Assembly: GCA_019636245.1 (NCBI GenBank)
Contig: JAHBXX010000013.1
Location: forward strand, 1 to 64,000
DNA length: 64,000 nt
Source of the DNA: Planctomycetota bacterium
GTDB taxonomy: Bacteria; Planctomycetota; UBA1135; UBA2386
Direction: 5' to 3'
The translations under genes and the position numbers were made by a program. This document shows, piece after piece, positions 36,825 to 47,652 of this stretch (positions are counted from its first letter, which is position 1; each line of letters opens with the position of its first letter). A model generated the notes under the pieces. The model saw only the letters and a program-made list of their open reading frames with translations, ran no database searches and was not told the origin of the DNA.

Positions 36825-37121
36825 TCAGGCGTCGGCGTGGAGGCGGGTGCGCACGGTGGCCGCGTCGAGGCCCCGGACGGCGATCACCTTGCGTGGACTG
36901 CCGTGACCGGCGGCGACCTGCACCGCACGGGTCGGCACGCCGAGGGCCTCGGCGAGGATCGCGCACAGGCGGGCATTGGCCTGGCCCTGCTCGGCCGGGG
37001 CGGTGACCTGGACCTTCAGCGCCGAGCCCAGCAGGCCGGCGATGCGGTCGCGGGCGGCGCCGGGGACGACCTTGACGGCGAAGCGCGCGCCGGCGGCGTC
37101 GGCGACCACGTCGAGGGTCAT
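36825..37121 (-). CDS. DUF167 (YggU) family protein
   Basis: The protein has 98 residues from ATG 37121, overlapping the kinase stop by four bases (ATGA). It reads MTLDVVADAAGARFAVKVVP, then GAARDRIAGL and KVQVTAPAEQGQANARLC, followed by LAEALGVP and VAAGHGSPRKVI. The conserved G-x-SR..K and PAxxGxAN..L parts are clear. The family is small and widespread, with unknown biochemical role. It is translationally coupled to the kinase. Confidence 0.85.
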   Translation of the reverse strand: MTLDVVADAAGARFAVKVVPGAARDRIAGLLGSALKVQVTAPAEQGQANARLCAILAEALGVPTRAVQVAAGHGSPRKVIAVRGLDAATVRTRLHADA

Positions 37122-39700
37122 GGCAGCGCGGCCACGACGCAACTGTGCGGGTGTTCGGCGAGCAGGCGATCGAGATGGCCGGCGGCCGCCAGGTTCCGGC
37201 GTTCGGACAGGGCCCGCAGACCGCTGGCGAGGTGGAGGCCGGCCTGCAGCTCGGGCCGCAGGCCGCGCTGCCAGGCCTCCGAGTCCTGCTCCGGCAGCCG
37301 CCGCTGCAGCTGTTCGAACAGCGTCGCCCCCAGCGCATAGGCCTCGGCGCCGGTCCCGGAGGCGTCGTCGCCAGGCCGCAGGCGGCCGAGGAACGCGCGG
37401 GCGGCGACGGCATGCTCCACGACCGCCAAGAGGCCGACGAAGCACTCGCGGCCGCCGGCGGCGGCGCCCGGCACCTGCTCGGCGAGCGCGGCCCAGTCGG
37501 CCGAGCGCAGGCGGTCGGTGGGCAGCGCTTCGTTGCGCGGCGGCTTGCGGTCGCCATCCGCCAGCACCAGCGTGCGGCTGGCGCGGTCCCAGCGGGCGAT
37601 CGGCTGCGCCGTGCCGTCGTCGCGCAGCAGCGCGAGCTGGCCGCTGCCGGCGGCGGCGGCCAGGGCGGTGGCGAAGGCGGCGGCCAGATCGGCGGCGGCG
37701 GCGACGTCGCGCGCCTGCTCGGCGACGGGGGCTTCGGCGCCGGCGTCGGCGAACTGGCGCGCCGCGGCCGCGGCGGCCTCGAAGTCCTGCCGCTGCAGCA
37801 GGGCGAGGATGCCGCCGTCGCCGGCGAACAGTCCGTGGTAGCGCTGCCACGCCGACGCGGTGCGTTCGCCGGCGACCGCGGTCGCGGCGCCGGGCGCGGC
37901 CGCGGCGGCGCCCTGGATGCGGTCGAGTTCGGCCCGCAGCCCGGCTGGCCAGCGCGCCGCCGTGGCCGCCGCGGCGGCCGCCGCCTCGCCGGCGGTGGCC
38001 AGGGCCCGGTCGTCGCGCGCGGTCTCGGCCGCGGCGATCGCGGCCTCGAAGGTCGCGAGTTGCTGGCGGGCCGCGGCCAGGATCTCGTCCTGCACCGCAG
38101 CCAGCCCGGCCGCCAGCTCGGGCGCGTCGCGCAACGAGGCGGGCAGCTCCCGGTCGGTGAGCTCCATCGCCTGGCCGTACTCGTGCGCACGCAGCAGCGG
38201 CTGGACCGCCTGCCGCAGGGCGGCCAGGTGGGCGGCGGCCTCGCTGCGCCTGGCCTCGGCGAGGCGTTCGCGTTCGGCGACGGCGGCGCGCATCGCGCGG
38301 GCCCGCTCGCTGGCCTCGGCGGCCGCGCGCGTGCCGGCATGCTCGGCGGCGACCTTGTCCAGCGCCGCGGCCCGCTCGGCGTCGCCCAGATCGGCGCAGC
38401 GCACCGTCAACAGGGCGATCGTCGCCTCCTGCTGCCGCGCCTCCTTGCGCAGCTGTTCGTTCTCGCGCGCCAGCTGCAGCATCTCGGGGTTGTCGCGGTA
38501 CTTGACCTCGATGCTGGTCTCCTTCGGCCGCGTCAGGGCCCAGTAGACGGCCCCGCCGGCGACCAGGAGGCCGGTGGCGGCGAGGCCGATCCACAGCCCG
38601 CGGCGGGCGCGCGGTTGCAGCAGCGCACCGAGGTCCTCGAGCAGTTCGTTCGCGGTCTGGTAGCGCTGGGCTGGCTCCTTGGCCATCAGCCGGAGCACGA
38701 TGGCGCTGACCTCGGCGGGCACCTCGGGGCGGACCTTGTGCGGCGGCTCCGGCTCGTCCTTCACCTGGGCGCGCAGGATGTCCTTCACCGTCTGGCCGCG
38801 GAACGGCGTGCGTCCGGTGACCAGGCGGTAGAAGGTGCAGCCCAGGGCATAGAGGTCGGTGCGGTGGTCGATCGCCTTGCGCAGCACCTGCTCGGGGGCC
38901 ATGAAGTGCGGCGTGCCGATCGTCGCCTCGTCGCTGCCCTCCTCGGTGCGGGCGAGGCCGAGGTCGGCGATCTTGACCGCGCCGTGGCGGTCGAGCATCA
39001 GGTTGTCCGGCTTGATGTCCCGGTGCACGATGCCGAGCGATTCGGCGTAGGCGAGGCCGGCGGCCGCGTCGGCGATGACGCGCAGCGCGCGCTCGACGGG
39101 CATCGCCCCGTGCTGCTTCAGCCAGTCCTCGAGGGAGCCCTCGTGCATGAGCTCCATCGCGTAGTAGTAGACGTCCTGGTCGTGCTCGACGTCGAGCACG
39201 TGCACGACGTTGGGGTGCTGCAGCTTGGCGGCGGCGCGGGCCTCGGCGACGAACTTGCCGACGAAGGCGGGGTCGCTGGTCAGTTCCTTGTTCAGCACCT
39301 TCAGCGCGACTTCGCGGTGCAGGCTGGTCTGCTCGGCGCGGTAGACGATGCCCATGCCGCCGCGGCCGAGTTCCTCGAGGACGCGGTAGCCGGCCACCTT
39401 CGGCAGGCCGCGCTTCTGCACCTGGCCGAAGGCGATGCGCGTGGTGCCGAGCTCCAGGATGTCGCCGTCCTGCAGCGGCGAGGCCTCGATGGCCTCGCCG
39501 TTCAGCCGCAGCCCGGCCGCCAGGGCCTTGACGCCGAAGCCGGCGTCCTTCAGGGCCTTGACCACCGCATGCTGCGGCGCCACGCCGGGCTCCTGGACGC
39601 GGATCGTGCACTCGGTCGAGCTGCCGAGCACGGCGGGCTGGGCGCGGTCGAGCGGGACTACGGTGCCGGCGAGCGGGCCGGTCTCGACGGTGAGTCGCAC
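37118..39700 (-). CDS. FHA-domain Ser/Thr protein kinase with large C-terminal region
   Basis: The start at GTG 39700 gives MRLTVETGPLAG, the usual FHA beginning; an upstream in-frame GTG at 39760 adds 20 residues. FHA is at residues ~1-92. The kinase at ~103-360 has GRGGMGIVY, Lys134 (VALK), HRDIKPDN (Asp228) and DLG for DFG. A membrane segment follows at ~375-397 (GLWIGLAATGLLVAGGAVYW). About 460 residues of helix-rich, Ala-rich tail complete it, on the other side of the membrane. The FHA lacks the Arg and Ser that grip phosphothreonine (GSSTECT, VAPQHA), so it may not bind pThr. Likely an envelope-sensing PASTA-like kinase in layout. Substrates unknown. Confidence 0.88.
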   Translation of the reverse strand: MRLTVETGPLAGTVVPLDRAQPAVLGSSTECTIRVQEPGVAPQHAVVKALKDAGFGVKALAAGLRLNGEAIEASPLQDGDILELGTTRIAFGQVQKRGLPKVAGYRVLEELGRGGMGIVYRAEQTSLHREVALKVLNKELTSDPAFVGKFVAEARAAAKLQHPNVVHVLDVEHDQDVYYYAMELMHEGSLEDWLKQHGAMPVERALRVIADAAAGLAYAESLGIVHRDIKPDNLMLDRHGAVKIADLGLARTEEGSDEATIGTPHFMAPEQVLRKAIDHRTDLYALGCTFYRLVTGRTPFRGQTVKDILRAQVKDEPEPPHKVRPEVPAEVSAIVLRLMAKEPAQRYQTANELLEDLGALLQPRARRGLWIGLAATGLLVAGGAVYWALTRPKETSIEVKYRDNPEMLQLARENEQLRKEARQQEATIALLTVRCADLGDAERAAALDKVAAEHAGTRAAAEASERARAMRAAVAERERLAEARRSEAAAHLAALRQAVQPLLRAHEYGQAMELTDRELPASLRDAPELAAGLAAVQDEILAAARQQLATFEAAIAAAETARDDRALATAGEAAAAAAATAARWPAGLRAELDRIQGAAAAAPGAATAVAGERTASAWQRYHGLFAGDGGILALLQRQDFEAAAAAARQFADAGAEAPVAEQARDVAAAADLAAAFATALAAAAGSGQLALLRDDGTAQPIARWDRASRTLVLADGDRKPPRNEALPTDRLRSADWAALAEQVPGAAAGGRECFVGLLAVVEHAVAARAFLGRLRPGDDASGTGAEAYALGATLFEQLQRRLPEQDSEAWQRGLRPELQAGLHLASGLRALSERRNLAAAGHLDRLLAEHPHSCVVAALP

Positions 39701-39835
39701 TGGGCTTGGGTTCGGCGTGGGGTCGGCGGGGCCACGCAGTATCGCCGGCGGACTGGCCACCGCAACCAGCCGAGCGGCGAAGGGTCCGGGGCAGCGAGCG
39801 CGACCGGGGATCGCCGCTGCCGCCGGCGCGGCGAT

Positions 39836-42401
<2,566 letters not shown>

Positions 42402-42406
42402 TCGCC

Positions 42407-43660
42407 ATGGCCGACTTCCGGACCCTGCAGGATCTGTCGCTGCGCGGCCAGCGCGTGCTGATGCGCGTCGACTTCAACGTGCCCCAGGACAAGGCGACGC
42501 TGGCGATCACCAACAACCAGCGCATCGTCTCGGCGCTGCCGACGATCCGCTACGTGCTCGACCACGGCGCCGCGCTGGTGCTGATGTCGCACCTCGGGCG
42601 ACCGGACGGACAGCGGGTGCCGAAGTACTCGCTGCGGCCGGTCGCGACCGAGCTGGCCAAGCTGCTCGGCCGGCCGGTGACCTTCCTCGACGACTGCACC
42701 GGACCCGAGGTCGAGGCGGCCTGCGCGAAGGACCGCCTGCGGCCGGGGGACGTCGTCCTGCTCGAGAACCTGCGCTTCCACCTCGAGGAGGAGGGCAAGG
42801 TCAAGGTGAAGGGCAAGGACGGGGCCGAGACCAGCCGCAAGGCCGAGCCCGCGGCGGTGGCGGCCTTCCGGGCGAGCCTCGGCCGGCTCGGCGACGTCTA
42901 CGTCAACGACGCGTTCGGCGCGGCCCACCGCGCGCACAGCTCGGTGAGCGGCATCACCGGCCTGCCGTGCGCGGCCGGCTTCCTGATGCAGCGGGAGCTG
43001 GAGGCCTTCGCCAAGGTGCTGCGCGCCCCGGCGCGGCCGTTCGTGGCGATCCTCGGCGGCGCCAAGGTCAGCGACAAGCTGCCGGTGATCGAGAACCTGT
43101 TGCCGAAGGTGGACACGCTGATCGTCGGCGGCGCGATGGCCTACACGTTCCTCGTCCGCCAGGGGCGCAAGGTCGGCCGCTCGCTGGTCGAAGCCGACCT
43201 CGTCGAGGCGGCCGGTCGCGTGCTGGCCCAGGCCGAGGCGGCCGGCAAGCAGCTGCTGCTGCCCGACGACCACGTCTGCGCGGCGGAGTTCAACGCCGAC
43301 GCCGCGGCCAGCGTGCACGCCGGCGACATCCCGGACGACCTGATGGGGCTGGACATCGGCCCCGCGACGGTCCGGCGCTACGTCGCTGCGCTGGGCGGCG
43401 CCCGGACGGTGGTCTGGAACGGTCCGATGGGCGTGTTCGAGCTGGATGCGTTCTGCAAGGGCACCGAGGCCGTGGCGATGGCGGTGGCGGCGGCGACGGC
43501 GGCGGGCGCGTTCACGGTCGTCGGCGGCGGCGACTCGGTGGCGGCCGCCGAGAAGCTGCACATCACCGACAAGCTGTCCCACGTCTCGACCGGCGGCGGC
43601 GCCAGCCTCGAGCTGCTCGAGGGCAAGGTCCTGCCCGGCGTCGCCGCGCTCGCGCGCTGA
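42407..43660 (+). CDS. pgk: Phosphoglycerate kinase
   Basis: The protein has 417 residues from ATG 42407. Substrate and hinge motifs: RVLMRVDFNVP, MSHLGRPDGQRVPKYSLRPV, VVLLENLRFHLEEEG, VNDAFGAAHRAHSS, AILGGAKVSDKLPVIENLL, GGGDSVAA and STGGGASLELLEG. It transfers phosphate from 1,3-bisphosphoglycerate to ADP. Directly after gapA and therefore co-transcribed. A short insert KVKVKGKDGAETSRK lies in the middle of the N-domain, absent from E. coli as I recall. It converges on the HAD gene with only 15 bases between. Confidence 0.96.
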   Translation: MADFRTLQDLSLRGQRVLMRVDFNVPQDKATLAITNNQRIVSALPTIRYVLDHGAALVLMSHLGRPDGQRVPKYSLRPVATELAKLLGRPVTFLDDCTGPEVEAACAKDRLRPGDVVLLENLRFHLEEEGKVKVKGKDGAETSRKAEPAAVAAFRASLGRLGDVYVNDAFGAAHRAHSSVSGITGLPCAAGFLMQRELEAFAKVLRAPARPFVAILGGAKVSDKLPVIENLLPKVDTLIVGGAMAYTFLVRQGRKVGRSLVEADLVEAAGRVLAQAEAAGKQLLLPDDHVCAAEFNADAAASVHAGDIPDDLMGLDIGPATVRRYVAALGGARTVVWNGPMGVFELDAFCKGTEAVAMAVAAATAAGAFTVVGGGDSVAAAEKLHITDKLSHVSTGGGASLELLEGKVLPGVAALAR

Positions 43661-43675
43661 CGCCGCGCGGTGCGG

Positions 43676-44254
43676 TCAGACCCGCAGCGAGTACTCGAAC
43701 TGGTTCACGCGCGCCACGGCGTGCCAGAGGTCGTCCTCGACGAAGTGCGGTTCCACCGTGAACTCGGCGTCGTTGCCGCCGCGGCCGGTGCGCAGCAGGA
43801 TGGTGCCCAACTCGGCCCGCTGCGCCGCGAGCACGTCGCCCGTGGTGTGACCGATCATCCAGCTGCGCTGCAGGTTCAGGTCGAACTCCTGCTGCGCCAT
43901 CTTGAAGATGCCGGGTCCCGGCTTGCGGAACACGCTGTCCTTGCGGAAGCGGCCCTTGCCCTTGGGGTGGTAGGGACAGGAGTAGATCTTGCTGATCGTG
44001 ATGCCCTCTGCCTGCATGCGCCGCAGGAAGGCCTCGCAGAAGCGCGTGAAGTCGCGCTCCTTCAGGTCGCCGAAGGCGATGTCCTGCCGGCTGGTGGCGA
44101 CGAACAGGCGGAACTGGCGGGGGTCGATGCGGGCCAGCGCCTCGACGGCGCGGTCGAGGAAGGGGATGTCGCCGGCGGCATCGAGGCGCGGGCTGGCGAC
44201 GACGACGCCGTCGAGTTCGAAGAAGAGGCCCTGCTTGTCGGGGATCTTGGCCAT
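43676..44254 (-). CDS. HAD-fold protein, GmhB-like, with altered catalytic residues
   Basis: The protein has 192 residues from ATG 44254. The order of motifs matches D-glycero-D-manno-heptose-1,7-bisphosphate 7-phosphatase: FFELDGVVV (motif I), FVATSRQDIAFGD (motif II), CPYHPKGKG then FRKPGPGIFKMAQ (motif III), MIGHTTGDVLAAQRA (motif IV). Three key sites differ. The nucleophile Asp is Glu13, with Asp15 kept. The zinc pair C-x-C is missing, although Cys93 and His96 remain. The first motif IV Asp is His136. So it may have lost phosphatase activity, perhaps keeping ligand binding. Family call is good; function is open. Confidence 0.8.
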   Translation of the reverse strand: MAKIPDKQGLFFELDGVVVASPRLDAAGDIPFLDRAVEALARIDPRQFRLFVATSRQDIAFGDLKERDFTRFCEAFLRRMQAEGITISKIYSCPYHPKGKGRFRKDSVFRKPGPGIFKMAQQEFDLNLQRSWMIGHTTGDVLAAQRAELGTILLRTGRGGNDAEFTVEPHFVEDDLWHAVARVNQFEYSLRV

Positions 44255-44484
44255 GGGGGATCGGGGGGTCGGAGGCGGGTGCGGCCGGCGGCGCCTGGCC
44301 GCCCATGGCATCGGCTGTTGGCCGGAACCTCTTGAGCGCCAGGGAGAAATGCCCGGGTGACCCGAGCGGCCGTCGGCGACGCCCCTGCGCCCGGAGCCAG
44401 TTGTGCAGAAAGACGAGCCGCCGGCACGACTTCCGTGCGTAGAGAGCAGATACTGTGGCGCGCGCCACCGCGACCGACAGCACC

Positions 44485-45045
44485 GTGAGCACGCGCCCCG
44501 AGAACGAACTGATGCTTCGTGTCCAGGCCGGAGACCTGGAGGCGTTCGCACAGCTCGTGGAGCGCTTCCAGGACATGGTTCACGGCTTGGCACTGAGCAT
44601 CCTGCGTCGACCGGAGGACGCCGAAGAGGTTGCCCAGGACACCTTCGTCAAGGTGTTCCGCGCCCGCGCCCAGTTCGACAGTTCGCGCAGTCTCGAGCCG
44701 TGGCTGCTGCGGATCGCCGGCAACGCCTGCCGCGACCGCCTCCGCCGCCGCCGCAGCACCGACCTGCCGATCGCCCGCGGCGACGACGGCGACCTGGTGT
44801 TCGACCTGCCGGATCCGAAGGGGCCGCAGGGCCCCGAACGGCACGCCATGGGCAGTTCGATCCGGAGCGAGATCGAGCACCTGTCCGACAAGGTCAGGCA
44901 GCCCTTGGAGCTCAAGTACCTGCGTGGCCTGACCAACCAGCAGATCGCCGCGGCGCTGGGCATGTCCGTCAGCAGCGTCAAGGTCCAGATCGCGCGCGGC
45001 AAGGACATCCTGGCCAGTCGCCTGATGCGGGTGCGGGAGCGATGA
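44485..45045 (+). CDS. ECF-type RNA polymerase sigma factor
   Basis: The protein has 186 residues from GTG 44485; GTG 44455 is possible but overlaps TACTGT, a -10-like box. Region 2: LVERFQDMVHGLALSILRRP, EDAEEVAQDTFVKVFRARAQ and PWLLRIAGNACRDRLRRRR. Region 4: EHLSDKVRQPLELKYLRGLT, NQQIAAALGMSVSSVKVQIA. It is the RpoE/ECF group with sigma2 and sigma4. It overlaps the next gene, an anti-sigma-like membrane protein, by four bases (ATGA). That pair is the usual layout for signal-controlled transcription. Confidence 0.92.
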   Translation: MSTRPENELMLRVQAGDLEAFAQLVERFQDMVHGLALSILRRPEDAEEVAQDTFVKVFRARAQFDSSRSLEPWLLRIAGNACRDRLRRRRSTDLPIARGDDGDLVFDLPDPKGPQGPERHAMGSSIRSEIEHLSDKVRQPLELKYLRGLTNQQIAAALGMSVSSVKVQIARGKDILASRLMRVRER

Positions 45046-47576
45046 AGTCGTCGCAGCATCACCTGCACCAGCCGCCGAACCCGGACGATCTGCGCCGGCT
45101 GCCGCCGGCCGGCCCGGCGTGCGCCCTGGTGCGCGGGCTGTTGCGCGACTTCGCCGATGGCGACCTCGACGCCGCCGAGCGCCGGCACGTCGAGGAACAC
45201 GTGCACGCCTGCTTCGCCTGCGCCGTCGAGCTGTCGCGGGCCGAGCACGAAGTGCTGCAGCTGCGCCGGGGCTTCGCCGCCATCGCGTCCGAGGAGGCGC
45301 AGCGCTGGTTCCGGCTGCCGCGGGATTTCGCCGGGCGGGTCGTGGAGCGCCTGCTCGCGGATCGCCGCGCCGCCGAGGACACGGCCCAGGTCGGCGATCT
45401 CCTGGCGCCAGCGTGTGGCGCCCAGGGAATCGCCGTTCGCCGCAGCCGCGCCCTGGGGCTGCTGGTCGCCGCTCTGCTGCTGCTCGCCTGCCTGGGCGGG
45501 ATGGCGGTCTGGACGTTGGAGCGCCAAGGTGGACCGGACCAGGCCGCGCGGCTCGTGGTGATCGGGGCCCACGGTGCGCGCGACGACCACGGCCGCCGCC
45601 TCCGCGTCGGGGACGGTCTCGGCGAGGCGCAGGGCCTGAAGATCGGCGCCGGCGGCAGTGTCGTGGTCGACTGGCACGATTGGACGTCGGGCAAGCAGCC
45701 GGCGGCGACGCTGGAGGTCCGTGGAGCCGGCAGCGTGCGGCTGCAGAACGGCGTGCCGCTGTTGCTCGACGGCGCCATCGGCATCGAGACCAACCGGCCG
45801 GTCGAGATCCCCCTGGCCGACGGCAGTGCGATCCACCTGGGGCTCGGCGACTACCTGATCGTCGCCGAGGTGGGGCAGGCCGAGGAGGACTATCGCAACC
45901 AGGCCACCGACCCGATGGGGGGCGCGCCGGCGGACCTCCGGGTCCGCGTCGAGGTGTTGCGCGGCGATCCGGCCCGGATCCTGCGCGGCGAGGTCGGGCC
46001 GACGCTGGTGGCGGCGGGCAGCGTCGGCATCTACGCCGGCAACTCCGGAGTGGCCGTCTTCCCTGGCGGCGTCCAGCTCGCCGGGGGCGAGATCGGTCGC
46101 AGCGCGGGTCCGGCCGAGGCGACCGGCCCGTCGGTGCCGACGCTGCTCGCCGCGGCGCACCAGCGCTCGGGCCTGCCCAGCGTCGGCACGCAAGTCGCCG
46201 CCGCCTACCTCGCCAACGGGGTGGCCAGCTACCGCGTCGGCGTCACGGATGCCTACGGCGCCGTGGGGATCGTCAGCGAGGCGCCGTGGACGAGCGACTA
46301 TGCCGTGCTGCACGCCCTGCCGGCCCAGCTGTCCTACGGGATCCTGGCGCCCGACGTGTACCCCCTCCTGCGCGAGGGCGCGAACGTGCGGGTGCCGCAG
46401 TCGTTGGTGCTCGATCTCGCGGAGCCCCTGCACGGCATGGTGGTGGACGACTTCGATCTGCCGCGCGGCGGCGTTCGCGTCGTGCCGTGCATCGTCGACG
46501 AACTGTTCGGCGACGTCTTCCCGTTGCTCAACCATGGCGGCATCTCCGACGAACTGGGTCGGTTCCAGATCCTGCGCCTGGCAGCGGGTCTGCCCGCCTA
46601 CCAGCACCTGGCGCTGCTGCTGGTGCATCCGCAGCTCGAGACGACGGTCGTGCCGGTGCCCGTGCGGAGCGGTGCCAACGCGATGCTGCCGATGCCCGTC
46701 ATCCGCATGCGTTCGCTGCGCGGCACCTTGCTCTACCTGCTGCCGCCGAACACCACGGTGACGGTGTGGGAGGACGTGCGCACGATGGCGGGTCGGGTCG
46801 TGTGCCAGCACCAGTTCCAGTCCGACGGCATCGGCCGCGTGCCGGTGGCCAAGGTCGGCCGGGGCGACCTGTGGTTCCTGGTCGGCAGTCCCGCCAACCC
46901 GTTGGTCTGCCGGATGGAACTCGACCAGGCCGGCCCGGAGCCCCGCTACCGGCCGGGTCTGCCGGCGCCGCGATCGGCGTTCTTCCGACCGATGGATCCC
47001 ATCGCCGGGACGAACGTGCTGATTGCCGGCTCGTTCCGCCACCAGCGGCTGGAGGCGACGCCGCCGGGCAATCCCGTGGCAGGTTTCGTGATGGTGGCGA
47101 GGGATGCCCTGGGCCGCACGGTCGGCAATGCGCAGGCGTTCGCGGTGACCCCGACGGGGCCGCGGGGTCAGGCCGAGGCCCGGTTCCTGGGACTGACTTC
47201 GGCCCAGGGTGCGATCTCGCTCGAGGCCATCCGGTATGCCGGGGACCTCGTCGTGCTGGGCAGCGACGGCATGCTGCAACTGATCGCCGGTCCGCAGCAG
47301 TCGATCCCGCGCCTGGATGCGCGGCTGGCGCCGCCCGGCCGGGTCGTGCTGGGTCCAGGGCTGCGGCCGGGGGCGAACGAAGAGGCCCTGGTCGGCCTCA
47401 CGTTCCGGCGCCAGGCGCAGGACCTGCCCGGCCTCGATCTGGTGGTCGACCGTTTCGCCAGCGAAGCGACCGGCTGGGAGTTCCCCGGCCTGCCGCCGGG
47501 GCTCTACTCGGTGCACGTCCAGGGCATGGAGCGGTTGGTGCTGGTGCCCGAGGACGGCGTCGCCATCCTGGAGTAG
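45042..47576 (+). CDS. Large membrane anti-sigma-type protein with FecR-like exported part
   Basis: The protein has 844 residues from ATG 45042. Residues ~30-100 contain a zinc anti-sigma motif HVEEHVHACFAC (His53-x3-Cys57-x2-Cys60), as in ZAS/zf-HC2 domains. One membrane span lies at ~136-158 (LGLLVAALLLLACLGGMAVW). The exterior ~680 residues are beta-rich. The first half is FecR-like (DGLGEAQGLKIGAGGSVVVD, VRGAGSVRLQNGVPLLLDGA); the rest looks like carboxypeptidase-regulatory-like or Ig-like strands. Signals would be sensed outside and relayed to the sigma factor encoded just upstream. Family calls for the outer part are tentative. Confidence 0.82.
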   Translation: MKSSQHHLHQPPNPDDLRRLPPAGPACALVRGLLRDFADGDLDAAERRHVEEHVHACFACAVELSRAEHEVLQLRRGFAAIASEEAQRWFRLPRDFAGRVVERLLADRRAAEDTAQVGDLLAPACGAQGIAVRRSRALGLLVAALLLLACLGGMAVWTLERQGGPDQAARLVVIGAHGARDDHGRRLRVGDGLGEAQGLKIGAGGSVVVDWHDWTSGKQPAATLEVRGAGSVRLQNGVPLLLDGAIGIETNRPVEIPLADGSAIHLGLGDYLIVAEVGQAEEDYRNQATDPMGGAPADLRVRVEVLRGDPARILRGEVGPTLVAAGSVGIYAGNSGVAVFPGGVQLAGGEIGRSAGPAEATGPSVPTLLAAAHQRSGLPSVGTQVAAAYLANGVASYRVGVTDAYGAVGIVSEAPWTSDYAVLHALPAQLSYGILAPDVYPLLREGANVRVPQSLVLDLAEPLHGMVVDDFDLPRGGVRVVPCIVDELFGDVFPLLNHGGISDELGRFQILRLAAGLPAYQHLALLLVHPQLETTVVPVPVRSGANAMLPMPVIRMRSLRGTLLYLLPPNTTVTVWEDVRTMAGRVVCQHQFQSDGIGRVPVAKVGRGDLWFLVGSPANPLVCRMELDQAGPEPRYRPGLPAPRSAFFRPMDPIAGTNVLIAGSFRHQRLEATPPGNPVAGFVMVARDALGRTVGNAQAFAVTPTGPRGQAEARFLGLTSAQGAISLEAIRYAGDLVVLGSDGMLQLIAGPQQSIPRLDARLAPPGRVVLGPGLRPGANEEALVGLTFRRQAQDLPGLDLVVDRFASEATGWEFPGLPPGLYSVHVQGMERLVLVPEDGVAILE

Positions 47577-47616
47577 GCGCCCGCCGCCCGCCTCCGGGGG
47601 GCGCAAGCCGGTCGCG

Positions 47617-47646
47617 TTGGCGCCACCGGCGCCGAGCGCGTAGCGT
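47617..47646 (+). promoter_or_regulatory. Promoter TTGGCG-18-TAGCGT with leaderless spacing
   Basis: TTGGCG at 47617-47622, spacer 18, TAGCGT at 47641-47646. The box ends six bases before ATG 47653, so the transcript would begin at or near the start codon. Confidence 0.5.
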
Positions 47647-47652
47647 GCCCGC

